Shown in pieces: positions 27,758 to 37,619 of a stretch of 64,000 nt of DNA. The position numbers and the translations under genes were made by a program. Under the pieces are notes generated by a model. That model saw nothing but the letters and a program-made list of their open reading frames with translations, did not search any database and was not told the origin of the DNA. Each line of letters starts with the position of its first letter. The stretch's first letter is position 1. Origin of the DNA: Veillonella parvula DSM 2008 (GTDB taxonomy: Bacteria; Bacillota; Negativicutes; Veillonellales; Veillonellaceae); NCBI RefSeq assembly GCF_000024945.1, contig NC_013520.1, positions 1-64,000 on the forward strand, in the 5' to 3' direction.

Positions 27758-28729
27758 ATGAGGGATACTAGTTTTGATATTATGAAGGGAATTGCAATTT
27801 TACTTGTTGTTTTGGGCCATTCTGTACCGGATCAAGCAAGTTCTAGTGGAATTGCTAGTTATCCTTTATATTTGATGCGAACGATAATTTACAGTTTCCA
27901 TATGCCAGTTTTTTTCTTTGTGGCTGGCTATTTTATGCATATACCTTTGAAAGAAGGCTTTCAGAATTTTATAAAAGATAAAAGCATACGTTTGATGGTT
28001 CCATATTTTACAATTGGAATACTATATTTTCCTTTCAAATTAGCTTTATCAAAATTTGCAAATCAACAAATAAATGCGCAGGATATATGGAAAATATTTA
28101 TTGGTATTAATCCGGATGGAGAACTTTGGTTTTTATATTGTCTGTTCTTTATTTCAATCCTCATTGCCTTTTTTGTTAAGCGTGTAAATTTTGGTTTATT
28201 ATTAATATCTTTTATAGTTGGAATCTTTTCTGATGTATTAAATATCTTTTCTGTATCTATGATATCAAAGATATTGTATTATCAGTTTTTCTATATCCTA
28301 GGCTTATATATAAAGAAATATATGCTATTGGATCATATGAAATCTACAGTAATAGCACTTATATCTATGGTGATTTTTATTGTAGGTAACTATGCATTAC
28401 TTCATGATATGAATGCTTTTAAAATAGTTACTCTTATAACAGCGGTTTCGGGAATTAATATTACACATTATATTGCTGATCAAATTCAATCTAAAGTTAG
28501 TCTATATAAAACACTTTTAGTCTTTTTAGGTACTGTTTCAATGGATATATATATCTTTAGTGATATTGTTAAAATCCCATTTAGAATTGTACTTTGGTCT
28601 AAGCTAGGATTGTATTATGAAGCCTTTATTGTTTGCTTCTTAGCATCTACAACTCTATCTATTTTGATAGGTTATATCTTAAGAAAAAATCATTATTCAC
28701 GATTACTATGTCTTGGAATGAAAAAATAA
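27758..28729 (+). CDS. Acyltransferase 3 family membrane protein
   Basis: A 323-residue, roughly 10-helix membrane acyltransferase of the acyltransferase-3/OafA group, which O-acetylates or otherwise acylates surface sugars. The N-terminal FDIMKGIAILLVVLGHS holds the conserved histidine; SFHMPVFFFVAGY follows. It is 8 bases after the phosphosugar transferase gene. Codon use becomes more A/T-rich here than in the preceding gene. The acylated sugar is not known. Confidence 0.88.
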   Translation: MRDTSFDIMKGIAILLVVLGHSVPDQASSSGIASYPLYLMRTIIYSFHMPVFFFVAGYFMHIPLKEGFQNFIKDKSIRLMVPYFTIGILYFPFKLALSKFANQQINAQDIWKIFIGINPDGELWFLYCLFFISILIAFFVKRVNFGLLLISFIVGIFSDVLNIFSVSMISKILYYQFFYILGLYIKKYMLLDHMKSTVIALISMVIFIVGNYALLHDMNAFKIVTLITAVSGINITHYIADQIQSKVSLYKTLLVFLGTVSMDIYIFSDIVKIPFRIVLWSKLGLYYEAFIVCFLASTTLSILIGYILRKNHYSRLLCLGMKK

Positions 28730-28739
28730 GGATATATAT

Positions 28740-29846
28740 ATGAATAAAAAATTTGACTATTTAGTAGTAGGGGCGGGCCCATTTGGTGCAGTATTTGCCC
28801 ATGAAGCGCACAAGCGTGGTAAATCTGTACTTGTCATCGACCGACGCAATCACATAGCAGGTAATCTATATTGTGAAAGCAAAGATGATATCAATATCCA
28901 CGTCTATGGTGCTCATATCTTCCATACATCCTTGAAACATGTGTGGGATTATGTCAATCAATTTGCAGAATTTAATCACTATGTAAATAGCCCTGTGGCA
29001 AATTATAAGGGAGAGATGTACAATTTACCGTTTAATATGAACACGTTTTCTAAAATGTGGAATATTCGAACTCCAAAAGAGGCACAAGATATTATTACTA
29101 AACAACGAGCTGCCATCTCAGGGGAACCTAAGAATTTGGAGGAGCAAGCCATCAGCCTCGTAGGTACTGATATTTACGAAAAGCTTATCAAAGGGTATAC
29201 GGAAAAACAATGGGGTCGTAAATGTACAGAGCTACCAGCTTTTATCATTAAACGCTTGCCAGTGCGTTACACATACGATAACAATTACTTTAATGACCGT
29301 TTCCAAGGTATTCCTATGGGTGGCTATACCAAGATGATTGAACGCATGTTAGAAGGTATTGAAGTGCGTCTTGGCATAGACTTCCTCAAACATCGCGATG
29401 AATACGAAGCTTTGGCAGATAGAATTATCTACACTGGCCCTATAGATGAATATTTTGGTTATTCTGAAGGGATATTAGAGTATCGTGGTCTTCACTTTGA
29501 AACTGAGCGTCTCGAAGAGGAAAATCATCAAGGTGTTGCGGTGGTGAACTATACGGAAGGTGAAATTCCGTATACTCGTACCATTGAACATAAGCATTTT
29601 GAATTTGGTACACAGCCCGTTACGTATGTAACAAAAGAATATCCAAAGGACTGGAAAATCGGCGAGGAAGCGTATTATCCGGTAAATGACGTAAAGAATT
29701 TAGAGCTATATTCTAGATATGTTAAAAAGGCCGAAGCGATTTCCAATGTAATATTTGGTGGTCGTTTAGGTGAATATAAATATTACGATATGGATAAGGT
29801 TATTGCTAGTGCTTTAGCATTATGTAATAAGGAGTTTCAGGAATGA
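28740..29846 (+). CDS. glf: UDP-galactopyranose mutase
   Basis: Glf is an FAD enzyme converting UDP-galactopyranose to UDP-galactofuranose, so the polysaccharide probably contains galactofuranose. The 368-residue protein has the FAD motif VVGAGPFGAVFAHEA, the RRNHIAGN segment, YGAHIFHTS, GYTEKQWGR, RYTYDNNYF and the closing GGRLGEYKYYDMDKVIASAL, all typical. Length is normal. Its stop codon overlaps the ATG of a decayed acyltransferase gene (ATGA at 29843-29846). Confidence 0.96.
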   Translation: MNKKFDYLVVGAGPFGAVFAHEAHKRGKSVLVIDRRNHIAGNLYCESKDDINIHVYGAHIFHTSLKHVWDYVNQFAEFNHYVNSPVANYKGEMYNLPFNMNTFSKMWNIRTPKEAQDIITKQRAAISGEPKNLEEQAISLVGTDIYEKLIKGYTEKQWGRKCTELPAFIIKRLPVRYTYDNNYFNDRFQGIPMGGYTKMIERMLEGIEVRLGIDFLKHRDEYEALADRIIYTGPIDEYFGYSEGILEYRGLHFETERLEEENHQGVAVVNYTEGEIPYTRTIEHKHFEFGTQPVTYVTKEYPKDWKIGEEAYYPVNDVKNLELYSRYVKKAEAISNVIFGGRLGEYKYYDMDKVIASALALCNKEFQE

Positions 29847-30040
29847 GGATTGAGTGGATAGATTCACTAAAGGAGGCTACTATATTTTTAGATGTTGTTG
29901 GTCATGTTAATCGCAATTGTATTTTAGTTATCTAAATATTATGCAGCATTGTATGAGATTATCTAAATGAGTAATCATTTTAATTTAGTTGATTTAATGC
30001 ATATTTTTATAGCCCCTCTTTCTTTGGTAATTCCAAGTTA
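29843..30040 (+). pseudogene. Remnant of an acyltransferase-3 gene
   Basis: From the ATG overlapping the glf stop, the first 20 codons read MRIEWIDSLKEATIFLDVVG followed by HVNR, matching the RxxWIDxLKGxxIxLVVxGH start of acyltransferase-3 proteins. The frame stops at 29933-29935. Family-like sequence continues in another frame (YAALYEII at 29940-29963), and a possible HIFIAPLSLVI trace follows before similarity is lost. This looks like a once translationally coupled acyltransferase reduced by frameshift and deletion. The right boundary is approximate. Confidence 0.55.
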
Positions 30041-30083
30041 ATATAATTGAAATCATAAGATGAGAGTAGTAGGATGAGAGTAT

Positions 30084-31694
30084 ATGTCTAGTAATAAATA
30101 TATTGATAGTTTAATAGGATTAAGTTTTATATTTGTAATATTCCCTGTAATCCCCATGTCTTTACGAATAGGTTTTTTAGGTGGCGAGTTTTCAGCAAAA
30201 GCATCATTTTATACATTATTTATTTGTTTAGTGTATAGTGTATGGCTAAAAAGACATAGTCTACGTCACTATCATTTATATCGGAAAGAAATATTATATA
30301 TAGCTCTTTTAGGTTTAAGTATTACTGGATCTTTAATTTATGGTTTGATTAATTTCCCTTACTATGATTTAGTTCCTGGCACTAATTATATAAATCATAA
30401 ATTGGAAGCCATAATTCAATTGATATTTAATGAAACTGCGAGTGAATATACTTTATCAGTCATTCATTTTAGCTTTAGAGTTCTAAAGAATTCCTTGACT
30501 CAACTTATTTTTACATTTGGATTTTCTTATTTGATTTTCTATTGGTATAAAAATCGCTCTGAAACAATTACAAAAATAGTAAGTAAGGGTTCATTAATTT
30601 CTGCTAGTCTAGTTGTTATTTTTGGTGTTATTGAACTATTTTATTTTGGTAAACAACAATGGGCACTTTCATTATTAACATACATAAGACCTATTGTTCA
30701 TGCTATTGAGATTAATAATACATGGTGGCCACCATTATTTTGGTCTGAATTTCAAATTCGCTCTCTTTTTCCAGAGCCGTCCTTTCTAGGTATTTATACT
30801 GTTATTACAATTCCTTTTATATGGAATGTTATTTTTTCATCTAAGAATAAGAAATTGCTAATCTTTTCCTCCATTCTTTTATTACTTTTAGAAATGATTA
30901 CTTTATTGGCAAATAGTAGAACGGCAACTGTTTTATTGATAATAGATCATATATTGCTTGTAGTGGCACTTTGTATTCAGTTTAGAAACAAAAAATTTGT
31001 AGTACATACAGTTCTTGTAACTTTAATAGGTCTTTTAGCTTTTATAGGAAATATAGTATATACATCTAATGTTCTTTATGTACAAGATACTTCTAATAAA
31101 AGTACAACTAGTACAATAGTTAAAAATATATCAACTCAGCAGGTTGCAAATGAAATTAAATCTTATGGGGAAAATAATATTTCTTCACTATCTAAAAAAG
31201 ACAGGAGAAGTAATAATCAAAGATATGGTGTTATGAAAGCTGACTTAGATATTTTCAAGGAAAATCCATTATTAGGAATTGGGCAAGGATTACGTACCCC
31301 ATATGTTTTGAATCATTTAGATGAAGATACGTTAAATGGTGCGGAAGTAAAAATGTGGATTGAAAATATTAAAAATAAAGGCCTTATTAATATTTCTATT
31401 CCAATGTTGGGAGAATATACCTCTCGTTTATCGGAAACAGGGATCATAAGTTTTTTATTGTTTATGGGACCTATTGTATTCTTACTAGTTAGATTGCTTA
31501 TTTATGTATTTAAAAATCCAAAAGATATATATATTATATTTTTTACAATTGCTTATATAGAGTCTTTGTTGACAGGGATAGGAACGACTTTAAATGAGCT
31601 ATATTATTTTTGGATATTATTAGGGTTTGGTTATGCATTAGTATATACGAGAAATTCATATCGCAATAAGGTGGATGAAATTAGTGAATATTAA
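30084..31694 (+). CDS. wzy: Wzy-like polysaccharide polymerase candidate
   Basis: A 536-residue membrane protein with about 11-12 helices and a large hydrophilic loop near residues 345-455. Family sequence conservation is low, as usual for Wzy, but the region MKADLDIFKENPLLGIGQG in that loop matches the Wzy_C/O-antigen polymerase pattern, and a preceding NSRTATVLL helix fits. It lies in a cluster with initiating transferase, flippase and transferases, so polymerase is the best call. Very A/T-rich with many ATA and AGA codons. A weak AGGA precedes the ATG. Confidence 0.75.
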   Translation: MSSNKYIDSLIGLSFIFVIFPVIPMSLRIGFLGGEFSAKASFYTLFICLVYSVWLKRHSLRHYHLYRKEILYIALLGLSITGSLIYGLINFPYYDLVPGTNYINHKLEAIIQLIFNETASEYTLSVIHFSFRVLKNSLTQLIFTFGFSYLIFYWYKNRSETITKIVSKGSLISASLVVIFGVIELFYFGKQQWALSLLTYIRPIVHAIEINNTWWPPLFWSEFQIRSLFPEPSFLGIYTVITIPFIWNVIFSSKNKKLLIFSSILLLLLEMITLLANSRTATVLLIIDHILLVVALCIQFRNKKFVVHTVLVTLIGLLAFIGNIVYTSNVLYVQDTSNKSTTSTIVKNISTQQVANEIKSYGENNISSLSKKDRRSNNQRYGVMKADLDIFKENPLLGIGQGLRTPYVLNHLDEDTLNGAEVKMWIENIKNKGLINISIPMLGEYTSRLSETGIISFLLFMGPIVFLLVRLLIYVFKNPKDIYIIFFTIAYIESLLTGIGTTLNELYYFWILLGFGYALVYTRNSYRNKVDEISEY

Positions 31695-32445
31695 GATTTT
31701 AGTAGCAACACATAAACAATATTGGATGCCTGAAGATTCTGTTTATATGCCGATTCATGTAGGGCGAGAAGGTAAGGTTGATATTGGTTATACAGGGGAT
31801 CATACAGGAGATAATATATCTTCAAAGAATGCTAATTACTGTGAATTGACGGGCCTCTATTGGGCGTGGAAAAATCTTGATGCAGATTATATTGGTCTCG
31901 TTCACTACAGACGTTACTTTACACGTAAAGAGGTACGCTCTGTGGAGGGCAAAAAGAATCAAATTTTAACGGGAGCAGAATGGGAGAAACTGCTTTCACA
32001 ATATCCTGTAGTAGTAGCAGATAAGCGTAAATATTATATTGAGTCCAATCGTTCTCACTATAATAATGCCCACCATAGCTCAGGACTAGATGCGGCAGAG
32101 CAAATCATCGCTGAAAAATATCCCGAATATAGTACTGCTTTCACAAAGGTATGCAATCGCACTTGGGCTCATATGTTCAACATGTTCGTTATGCGTAGAG
32201 ATTTATTTGATCAATACTGTGAATGGATGTTTTCCATCTTAGAAGAAATCGAAAAACGTGTTGATATTTCTGATTATGATACGTATGAAGCACGTATCTA
32301 TGGTTTTGTTAGCGAAATCTTGCTTGATGTATGGATTGAAGCTAATAATATTAGCTATAAAGAACAAAATGTATCTTTTATGGAACCTCAAAATTGGATT
32401 AAAAAAGGTGGATTATTTTTAAAACGTAAATTATTTGGGAGATAA
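31675..32445 (+). CDS. DUF4422 family protein, probable glycosyltransferase
   Basis: A 256-residue DUF4422 protein, a family found in polysaccharide clusters and classed with GT-A-like transferases. Conserved features are IKILVATHKQYWMPED at the start, GDNISSKNANYCELTGLYWAWKN (shown in parts: CELTGLYWAWKN), YIGLVHYRRYF and the later MFVMRRDLFDQYCEWMF. I keep ATG 31675, close behind AAGGTGG; GTG 31684 would give the more typical MNIKILVATHK start. It overlaps the wzy end by 20 bases. Codon use is less A/T-rich than in its neighbours, suggesting a separate origin. Confidence 0.8.
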   Translation: MKLVNIKILVATHKQYWMPEDSVYMPIHVGREGKVDIGYTGDHTGDNISSKNANYCELTGLYWAWKNLDADYIGLVHYRRYFTRKEVRSVEGKKNQILTGAEWEKLLSQYPVVVADKRKYYIESNRSHYNNAHHSSGLDAAEQIIAEKYPEYSTAFTKVCNRTWAHMFNMFVMRRDLFDQYCEWMFSILEEIEKRVDISDYDTYEARIYGFVSEILLDVWIEANNISYKEQNVSFMEPQNWIKKGGLFLKRKLFGR

Positions 32446-32455
32446 TATACTGACT

Positions 32456-33547
32456 ATGATAAAGGTAATAGAACTTCCTATAGATAAAGATATGGGAGGT
32501 TTAACATCTTATGTTCTTCAATTATATAGAATGATTGATAAAAAAGAATTTGAATTAACATTACTGAGTTATGATGATCCTCAAAATTTTGATGTAAATT
32601 ATAAGGTAGAGACGGTTAGTAGACCGTATTATATTATTCAGTTTTATAAAAAAATGAAGTGCCTACTTTCTGAAGGAAAAGATATCATTCATTTTCATCA
32701 ATCTTATGTCAATATTATTCCTATTTTGATTGCTAAATTAGCTGGATTTAAAACTATTATTCTACATGCGCATAGCTCTAGTATAGATGATAATCGAAAA
32801 ATCGTACGCTTTCTAAAGACAGGATTACATAAGGTTGGAAGATTTTTATTACCTTATTTGGTTGATAAGTATATAGGTTGCTCAACTAAGGCATCAGAAT
32901 GGATGTTTCCTAGAACTTGTATAGATAGTGATTCATATTATTTATTACATAATGCTATTGATTTGGATTTATATGATAGAAATATAAATCTAGGTTTGGA
33001 GGTTAGACAAAAATTCAACATTCCTAAGGATGCATTGGTAGTAGGACATATTGGTCGTTTTACACCTGTTAAAAATCACCCTTTTATTATTGATATATTT
33101 AAAGAGGTATTAAAACAAAATCCTAATAGTTATTTATTTCTATTGGGGGATGGTGTAGAACGTCATAAGATTGAAAGTCTTGTAAAATCAGCAGCTATAT
33201 CTGACAAGGTTATTTTTATGGGGTATGTAAATAATACTGTTGAGGTTATGCAAGCTATAGATATTATGATATTACCATCATTATTTGAAGGGCTACCGCT
33301 AATTGCTATTGAGTCACAAGCATTAGGCATACCAATATTAGTATCTGATACGATTACACAAGAGGTTGTGTTAACTGATTTATGTATGGCTTTACCAATT
33401 GATAATCCTGAACAATGGGCTTATGAGATTATGTCTAAATTTGGTAAGAATAAATATATTGATTATAGATCTAGAATTAAAGAACTAGGTTATGATTCCT
33501 GTGTTGCTATAAAGAAGATTGAAAATATATACAAGGGAAAACAATGA
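32456..33547 (+). CDS. Glycosyltransferase family 4
   Basis: A 363-residue GT-B transferase of the GT4/EpsF type. The N-terminal MIKVIELPIDKDMGGLTSYV gives the glycine-rich acceptor loop; the C-terminal half has VVGHIGRFTPVKNH and the E-x7-E motif in LFEGLPLIAIESQALG. I start at ATG 32456; a TTG at 32435 in the end of the previous gene would add seven residues unlike the family. It ends in an ATGA overlap with the next gene. Sugar specificity is unknown. Confidence 0.9.
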   Translation: MIKVIELPIDKDMGGLTSYVLQLYRMIDKKEFELTLLSYDDPQNFDVNYKVETVSRPYYIIQFYKKMKCLLSEGKDIIHFHQSYVNIIPILIAKLAGFKTIILHAHSSSIDDNRKIVRFLKTGLHKVGRFLLPYLVDKYIGCSTKASEWMFPRTCIDSDSYYLLHNAIDLDLYDRNINLGLEVRQKFNIPKDALVVGHIGRFTPVKNHPFIIDIFKEVLKQNPNSYLFLLGDGVERHKIESLVKSAAISDKVIFMGYVNNTVEVMQAIDIMILPSLFEGLPLIAIESQALGIPILVSDTITQEVVLTDLCMALPIDNPEQWAYEIMSKFGKNKYIDYRSRIKELGYDSCVAIKKIENIYKGKQ

Positions 33548-34545
33548 GTTTTAAAGATTATATAAAAGAAAATCTACCGTGGATTCGATCTATCTATAGA
33601 AAAAGGTTGGCTCCAATCAATTTAATCCATAATATTTTTAATAAGCCAGTAGTTGTTTTACTTTATCATAGAGTTAATTATTTGAATCGTGATTTATTTA
33701 ATATTAATGTAACTCCTGATAATTTTGAAAGACATATTCACGTCTTAAAAAATCACTACAATGTAATAACTTTTAATGATTTAAAACGCAATGATATAAA
33801 GGAACCATCTGTTATTATTACCTTTGACGATGGATATTATGATAATTACAAATATGCCTTTCCAATTTTAAAAAAATATCAAGTTCCAGCGACGATTTTT
33901 ATAACATCTGGCGGTGTAGATACTGGTAAAGAGTTTTGGTGGGATCAATTAGAAACTGTTTTATTCGAAAATAAAAATTTAAGAGAATTAATTGAGTTAG
34001 ATATATTAAATCAAAGACATGTATTTGATGTATCTGATGATAAAAAGAGATTACATAGTTTTTATACGTTACACCATATGCTTTTTTCTCTACATCCTAA
34101 TGAAAGAGATATGATATTAGACAGATGGTATGAATCTTATGGATTGAAGGTTAACCCTAATAATAGGACTATGACTTCATCGGAGTTAATAGAATTATAT
34201 CAAAGTCAGTTAATTACATTAGGAGCGCATACTATACACCATCCAGCGTTGAAACAAATTAGTAGAGAAGAACAAATACATGAAATACAATCTTCTAAGC
34301 TTTTTTTAGAAAATTTGTTACACACGGATATAGATATTTTTGCGTATCCTTTTGGTCATAAAGAAAGTTTTGATCAAGTGACAGAACAAATTGTTCAAGA
34401 TCTAGGATTCACATATTCAGTTAGTACTAAAAGAGCACAGCTTCATTCTAATACTAATCCATTTTCTATACCTAGATTCGGCATTGAAGACTGGTCAGAA
34501 GATGAATTTATACGACAAATGAAGTTAGTATGGTTTGAAAATTAG
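33544..34545 (+). CDS. Polysaccharide deacetylase-fold protein (carbohydrate esterase 4-like)
   Basis: A 333-residue NodB-fold protein. Motifs seen are LLYHRVN, the metal-binding TFDDGYYDNY (two aspartates), the HTIHHP motif with its histidines, and FAYPFGH. All residues expected for an active N-deacetylase are present. No clear signal peptide is seen, so it may act in the cytoplasm on lipid-linked sugars or be a transferase-associated modifier. It is translationally coupled to the preceding GT4 gene by ATGA (33544-33547). Confidence 0.87.
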   Translation: MSFKDYIKENLPWIRSIYRKRLAPINLIHNIFNKPVVVLLYHRVNYLNRDLFNINVTPDNFERHIHVLKNHYNVITFNDLKRNDIKEPSVIITFDDGYYDNYKYAFPILKKYQVPATIFITSGGVDTGKEFWWDQLETVLFENKNLRELIELDILNQRHVFDVSDDKKRLHSFYTLHHMLFSLHPNERDMILDRWYESYGLKVNPNNRTMTSSELIELYQSQLITLGAHTIHHPALKQISREEQIHEIQSSKLFLENLLHTDIDIFAYPFGHKESFDQVTEQIVQDLGFTYSVSTKRAQLHSNTNPFSIPRFGIEDWSEDEFIRQMKLVWFEN

Positions 34546-34557
34546 GGGATTTTTATA

Positions 34558-35352
34558 ATGTTGACTATATCTGAAATTCAAGATCATTTATATATAATGC
34601 TTAAAGAGTTTGATTCCTTTTGTAAAGAGAATGATATTAAATATTCGTTATCAGGAGGATCATTATTAGGGGCCATTAGGCATAAAGGTTTTATTCCTTG
34701 GGATGATGATATAGACATTTGTTTAAGTCGGCCAGATTATGAAAAATTAATTACTATATTTCCAATGGTTTTAAATAGCGATTACCTGCTTAGATCCATT
34801 GAGCGTAATAACTCAAAATATCCTTTTGCACGATTAGAAAAGCTTGATATCAGGATTGAAGATGAGTACAGTAATGCTAATCAGTTTTTATTTATGGATA
34901 TTATGCCTGTTGATGGATTGCCAAATGATAAAAATGAAGTTATTAGTATCTATAAAAAACGTAAAATTTATAGTAAGATGCTTGAACTGTGTGATGCTAA
35001 ATTAGGACATGGTAAATCATTTACTAGAGCATTTATCAAGTCTATATTAATTATTTTTGCTAAATGTGTGGGATATAAATATTGGGCTCATAAATTAGAT
35101 CAATTAGCAAAACAGTATGATTATAATACTTCTGATCATGTAGGCGCTATTACTGGTGGCGTTTATGGTGAAGCTGAATGTATGGTAAAGGATGCTTTTG
35201 AAAAACGTGTCCCTATAGAGTTTAGAGATTTAAAATTAGAGGTTTTTTCATGTTACGATACATATTTAAGTAATTTATATGGTCGTAACTATATGGAAAT
35301 ACCACCAGAAGGTAAACGTAAAATATCAAGTATTAGAGCATATGAGATTTAA
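34558..35352 (+). CDS. licD: LicD family phosphotransferase
   Basis: A 264-residue LicD-fold protein, a nucleotidyltransferase-type enzyme that moves a phospho-alcohol such as phosphocholine or ribitol phosphate from its CDP form to a glycan. The signature GGSLLGAIRHKGFIPWDDDI with the metal-binding WDDDID is intact, as is DIMPVDGLP. No licA/licB/licC genes for choline are nearby, but an IspD/TarI-like cytidylyltransferase follows directly, which favours an alditol-phosphate donor made by that enzyme. Donor identity is inference. Confidence 0.9.
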   Translation: MLTISEIQDHLYIMLKEFDSFCKENDIKYSLSGGSLLGAIRHKGFIPWDDDIDICLSRPDYEKLITIFPMVLNSDYLLRSIERNNSKYPFARLEKLDIRIEDEYSNANQFLFMDIMPVDGLPNDKNEVISIYKKRKIYSKMLELCDAKLGHGKSFTRAFIKSILIIFAKCVGYKYWAHKLDQLAKQYDYNTSDHVGAITGGVYGEAECMVKDAFEKRVPIEFRDLKLEVFSCYDTYLSNLYGRNYMEIPPEGKRKISSIRAYEI

Positions 35353-35368
35353 TGTATAGGGGTATAGC

Positions 35369-36088
35369 ATGAATATAGGTATTATTTTTGCTGGAGGAAC
35401 TGGACAACGCATGAGTTCTACTGGCACACCGAAACAATTGCTAGAAGTTAATGGGAAACCAATATTAGTGTATACGCTAGAACACTTTCAAAATAATAAT
35501 AATATTGATGGAATTGTTTTAGTAGTATTAGAGTCTATTATTGAAGAGGTTAGTAAATTAGTACAAAAGTATAGTTTGGACAAAGTCAAATCGATTATTC
35601 CAGGTGGAAAAACAGGACAGGAGTCGATTTATCTTGGAATTCAAGAGTCTTCAAGACTATATGATGAAGATAGTATAGTTTTATTACATGATGGGGTTAG
35701 ACCTATTATCTCTAATGAGCTAATTAATACGTGTATATCGTCCACAAAAACATATGGTAATGCCATTACTGTTTCACAAGCTATAGAAACTATTGTTTTA
35801 AAAGATAATGAGCTTTCTCATGTAGGGAAAATACTTTCTCGAGATGAATGTTTACTTGCTAAAGCGCCACAATGCTTCTATTTAAAAGATATTTATAAGG
35901 CACATGAAAAAGCAAGATCTGAAAACTTGGAGTTCATAGATTCGGCATCTATGATGCAGTTTTATGGGGCTGAACTGTTTACAGTAATAGGACCAGCTGA
36001 GAATATTAAGATTACAACACCTATTGATTTTTATACATTTAAGGCTTATTTAGAAGTAAAAAATAGCCTCAATATCATGGGATTATAG
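35369..36088 (+). CDS. IspD/TarI-like cytidylyltransferase
   Basis: A 239-residue IspD-fold cytidylyltransferase. Motifs are IFAGGTGQRM, PKQLLEVNGKPILVYTLEHF, HDGVRP and the closing EIKITTPID-like NIKITTPIDFYT. IspD itself makes CDP-methylerythritol for isoprenoids, and TarI makes CDP-ribitol. The IFAGG start, and a position between licD and the flippase, favour a TarI/Bcs1-type role in making CDP-ribitol or a similar donor for LicD. It lies 16 bases after licD, in one operon. Confidence 0.8.
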   Translation: MNIGIIFAGGTGQRMSSTGTPKQLLEVNGKPILVYTLEHFQNNNNIDGIVLVVLESIIEEVSKLVQKYSLDKVKSIIPGGKTGQESIYLGIQESSRLYDEDSIVLLHDGVRPIISNELINTCISSTKTYGNAITVSQAIETIVLKDNELSHVGKILSRDECLLAKAPQCFYLKDIYKAHEKARSENLEFIDSASMMQFYGAELFTVIGPAENIKITTPIDFYTFKAYLEVKNSLNIMGL

Positions 36089-36097
36089 GCTGATATT

Positions 36098-37606
36098 ATG
36101 CGGACAGTTAGTGCAATTAAGAACATAAATTCCACGTTAATTGTATATGGATTTAATATGGTATTACAGTTTATTATCCGTTTTGTATTACTATATTATT
36201 TATCTATTGAATATTTAGGCTTAAATGGCTTATTTGATAATATTTTAACTGTATTATCTCTTACTGAATTGGGCATTGGTCCGGCTATTATATTTAGTTT
36301 ATATGCTCCTTTAGCTAATCATGATTTAGAAACAGCAAAATCAATCATGAGAATATTTAAAAAAGCATATATTTATATTGGTACACTTATTCTATTCTTA
36401 GGATTATGTATATCGCCTTTTGTTCAACATCTTATAAAGGTACCTCCTAATATTGCATATTTAAATATTTTCTTTTTACTCTTTGTTGTTGATACGGGTA
36501 TTAGTTATTTTTACTCTTATAAAAAATGCTTGCTTATAGCTGACCAAAAACAATATATAGCTAACTATTACAGAGGGATTACTCAACTGATAGGGAGTTT
36601 ATTCCAAATTGCCTTAGTCATTTTAACTCATAGTTTTTGGGTATATATTATTCTACGTATATGTATGACCTTTTCTGAGAATTTTTTAATAGCTAGAAAA
36701 GCCGATCATTTATATTCGTTCTTAAATGAAAAGAATATTCAGCCCTTAAATAAAGATATATACCAAAGTATTATTAGAAATATAAAGGCTTTAATACTTC
36801 ATAAAATTGGTGGTGTTACTGTTTTTGGAACATCAAATATTATTTTATCAAAATTTGTAGGTTTAAGTGCTGTTGCGTTATATACGAATTATTATTTGAT
36901 TATTAATGGTATCGATAAGTTGTCTGATCAAGTATTTAATGCACTAAAGGCATCTGTAGGAAATTTGAATGAGTCTCATGATGATGCTCATAAATTAGTT
37001 ATTTTCAAGAGATTAGAATTTATGACAGCTTATTTGGCTTGTTTTATCTGTAGTAACTTGTACCTTTTGTTAAATCCATTTATTACCATCTGGCTAGGAA
37101 ATAGCTATCGTTTTGATGAAAGTATAGTACTTTGGATGGTTATCAACTTCTATCTAATGTTTATGCGTAAAGGCGTCTTAGTATTTAAAGATGCCATGGG
37201 GCTCTTTTGGCAAAATCGATATATGTCCTTAATAGAGGCCTTAATAAATTTAGGATCTTCCATTATTTTGGTTCAATATTTTGATGTTTGGGGCGTGTTA
37301 TTGGCTATGTTTATCAGCACGATTTGTATGCCTTTTATAGTTGAACCATATGTTTTGTTTAAATATGGATTACGTTGGTCTTTGGTTAGTTATTTTAAAC
37401 TTTATTTCCGTTATACTCTAGTTACATTTGTATTAGTTTATTTCAGTAAATTCTTATCACAGTTTATTGCTTTGGATAGTGGTTGGTTTGGGCTTTTACT
37501 GGGGGTTGTATGTAATAGCATCTTTATAATAGCGGCATGGGGAATATTATTTTTTAGAAGCAAAGAATTAAGGTTTTATCTTGATTTAATAAAAAGTAGG
37601 CTATAA
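36098..37606 (+). CDS. wzx: Wzx-type polysaccharide flippase
   Basis: A 502-residue protein of the polysaccharide transporter (MATE/MVF-like) superfamily with about 12-14 membrane helices. It begins KNINSTLIVYGFNMVLQFII and has the YLGLNGLFDNILTVLSLTEL segment common to Wzx/RfbX homologues. It should flip undecaprenyl-linked repeat units to the periplasmic face for Wzy. It is 9 bases after the cytidylyltransferase gene. Strongly A/T-rich. Confidence 0.9.
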   Translation: MRTVSAIKNINSTLIVYGFNMVLQFIIRFVLLYYLSIEYLGLNGLFDNILTVLSLTELGIGPAIIFSLYAPLANHDLETAKSIMRIFKKAYIYIGTLILFLGLCISPFVQHLIKVPPNIAYLNIFFLLFVVDTGISYFYSYKKCLLIADQKQYIANYYRGITQLIGSLFQIALVILTHSFWVYIILRICMTFSENFLIARKADHLYSFLNEKNIQPLNKDIYQSIIRNIKALILHKIGGVTVFGTSNIILSKFVGLSAVALYTNYYLIINGIDKLSDQVFNALKASVGNLNESHDDAHKLVIFKRLEFMTAYLACFICSNLYLLLNPFITIWLGNSYRFDESIVLWMVINFYLMFMRKGVLVFKDAMGLFWQNRYMSLIEALINLGSSIILVQYFDVWGVLLAMFISTICMPFIVEPYVLFKYGLRWSLVSYFKLYFRYTLVTFVLVYFSKFLSQFIALDSGWFGLLLGVVCNSIFIIAAWGILFFRSKELRFYLDLIKSRL

Positions 37607-37619
37607 GAAGGGGATAATA

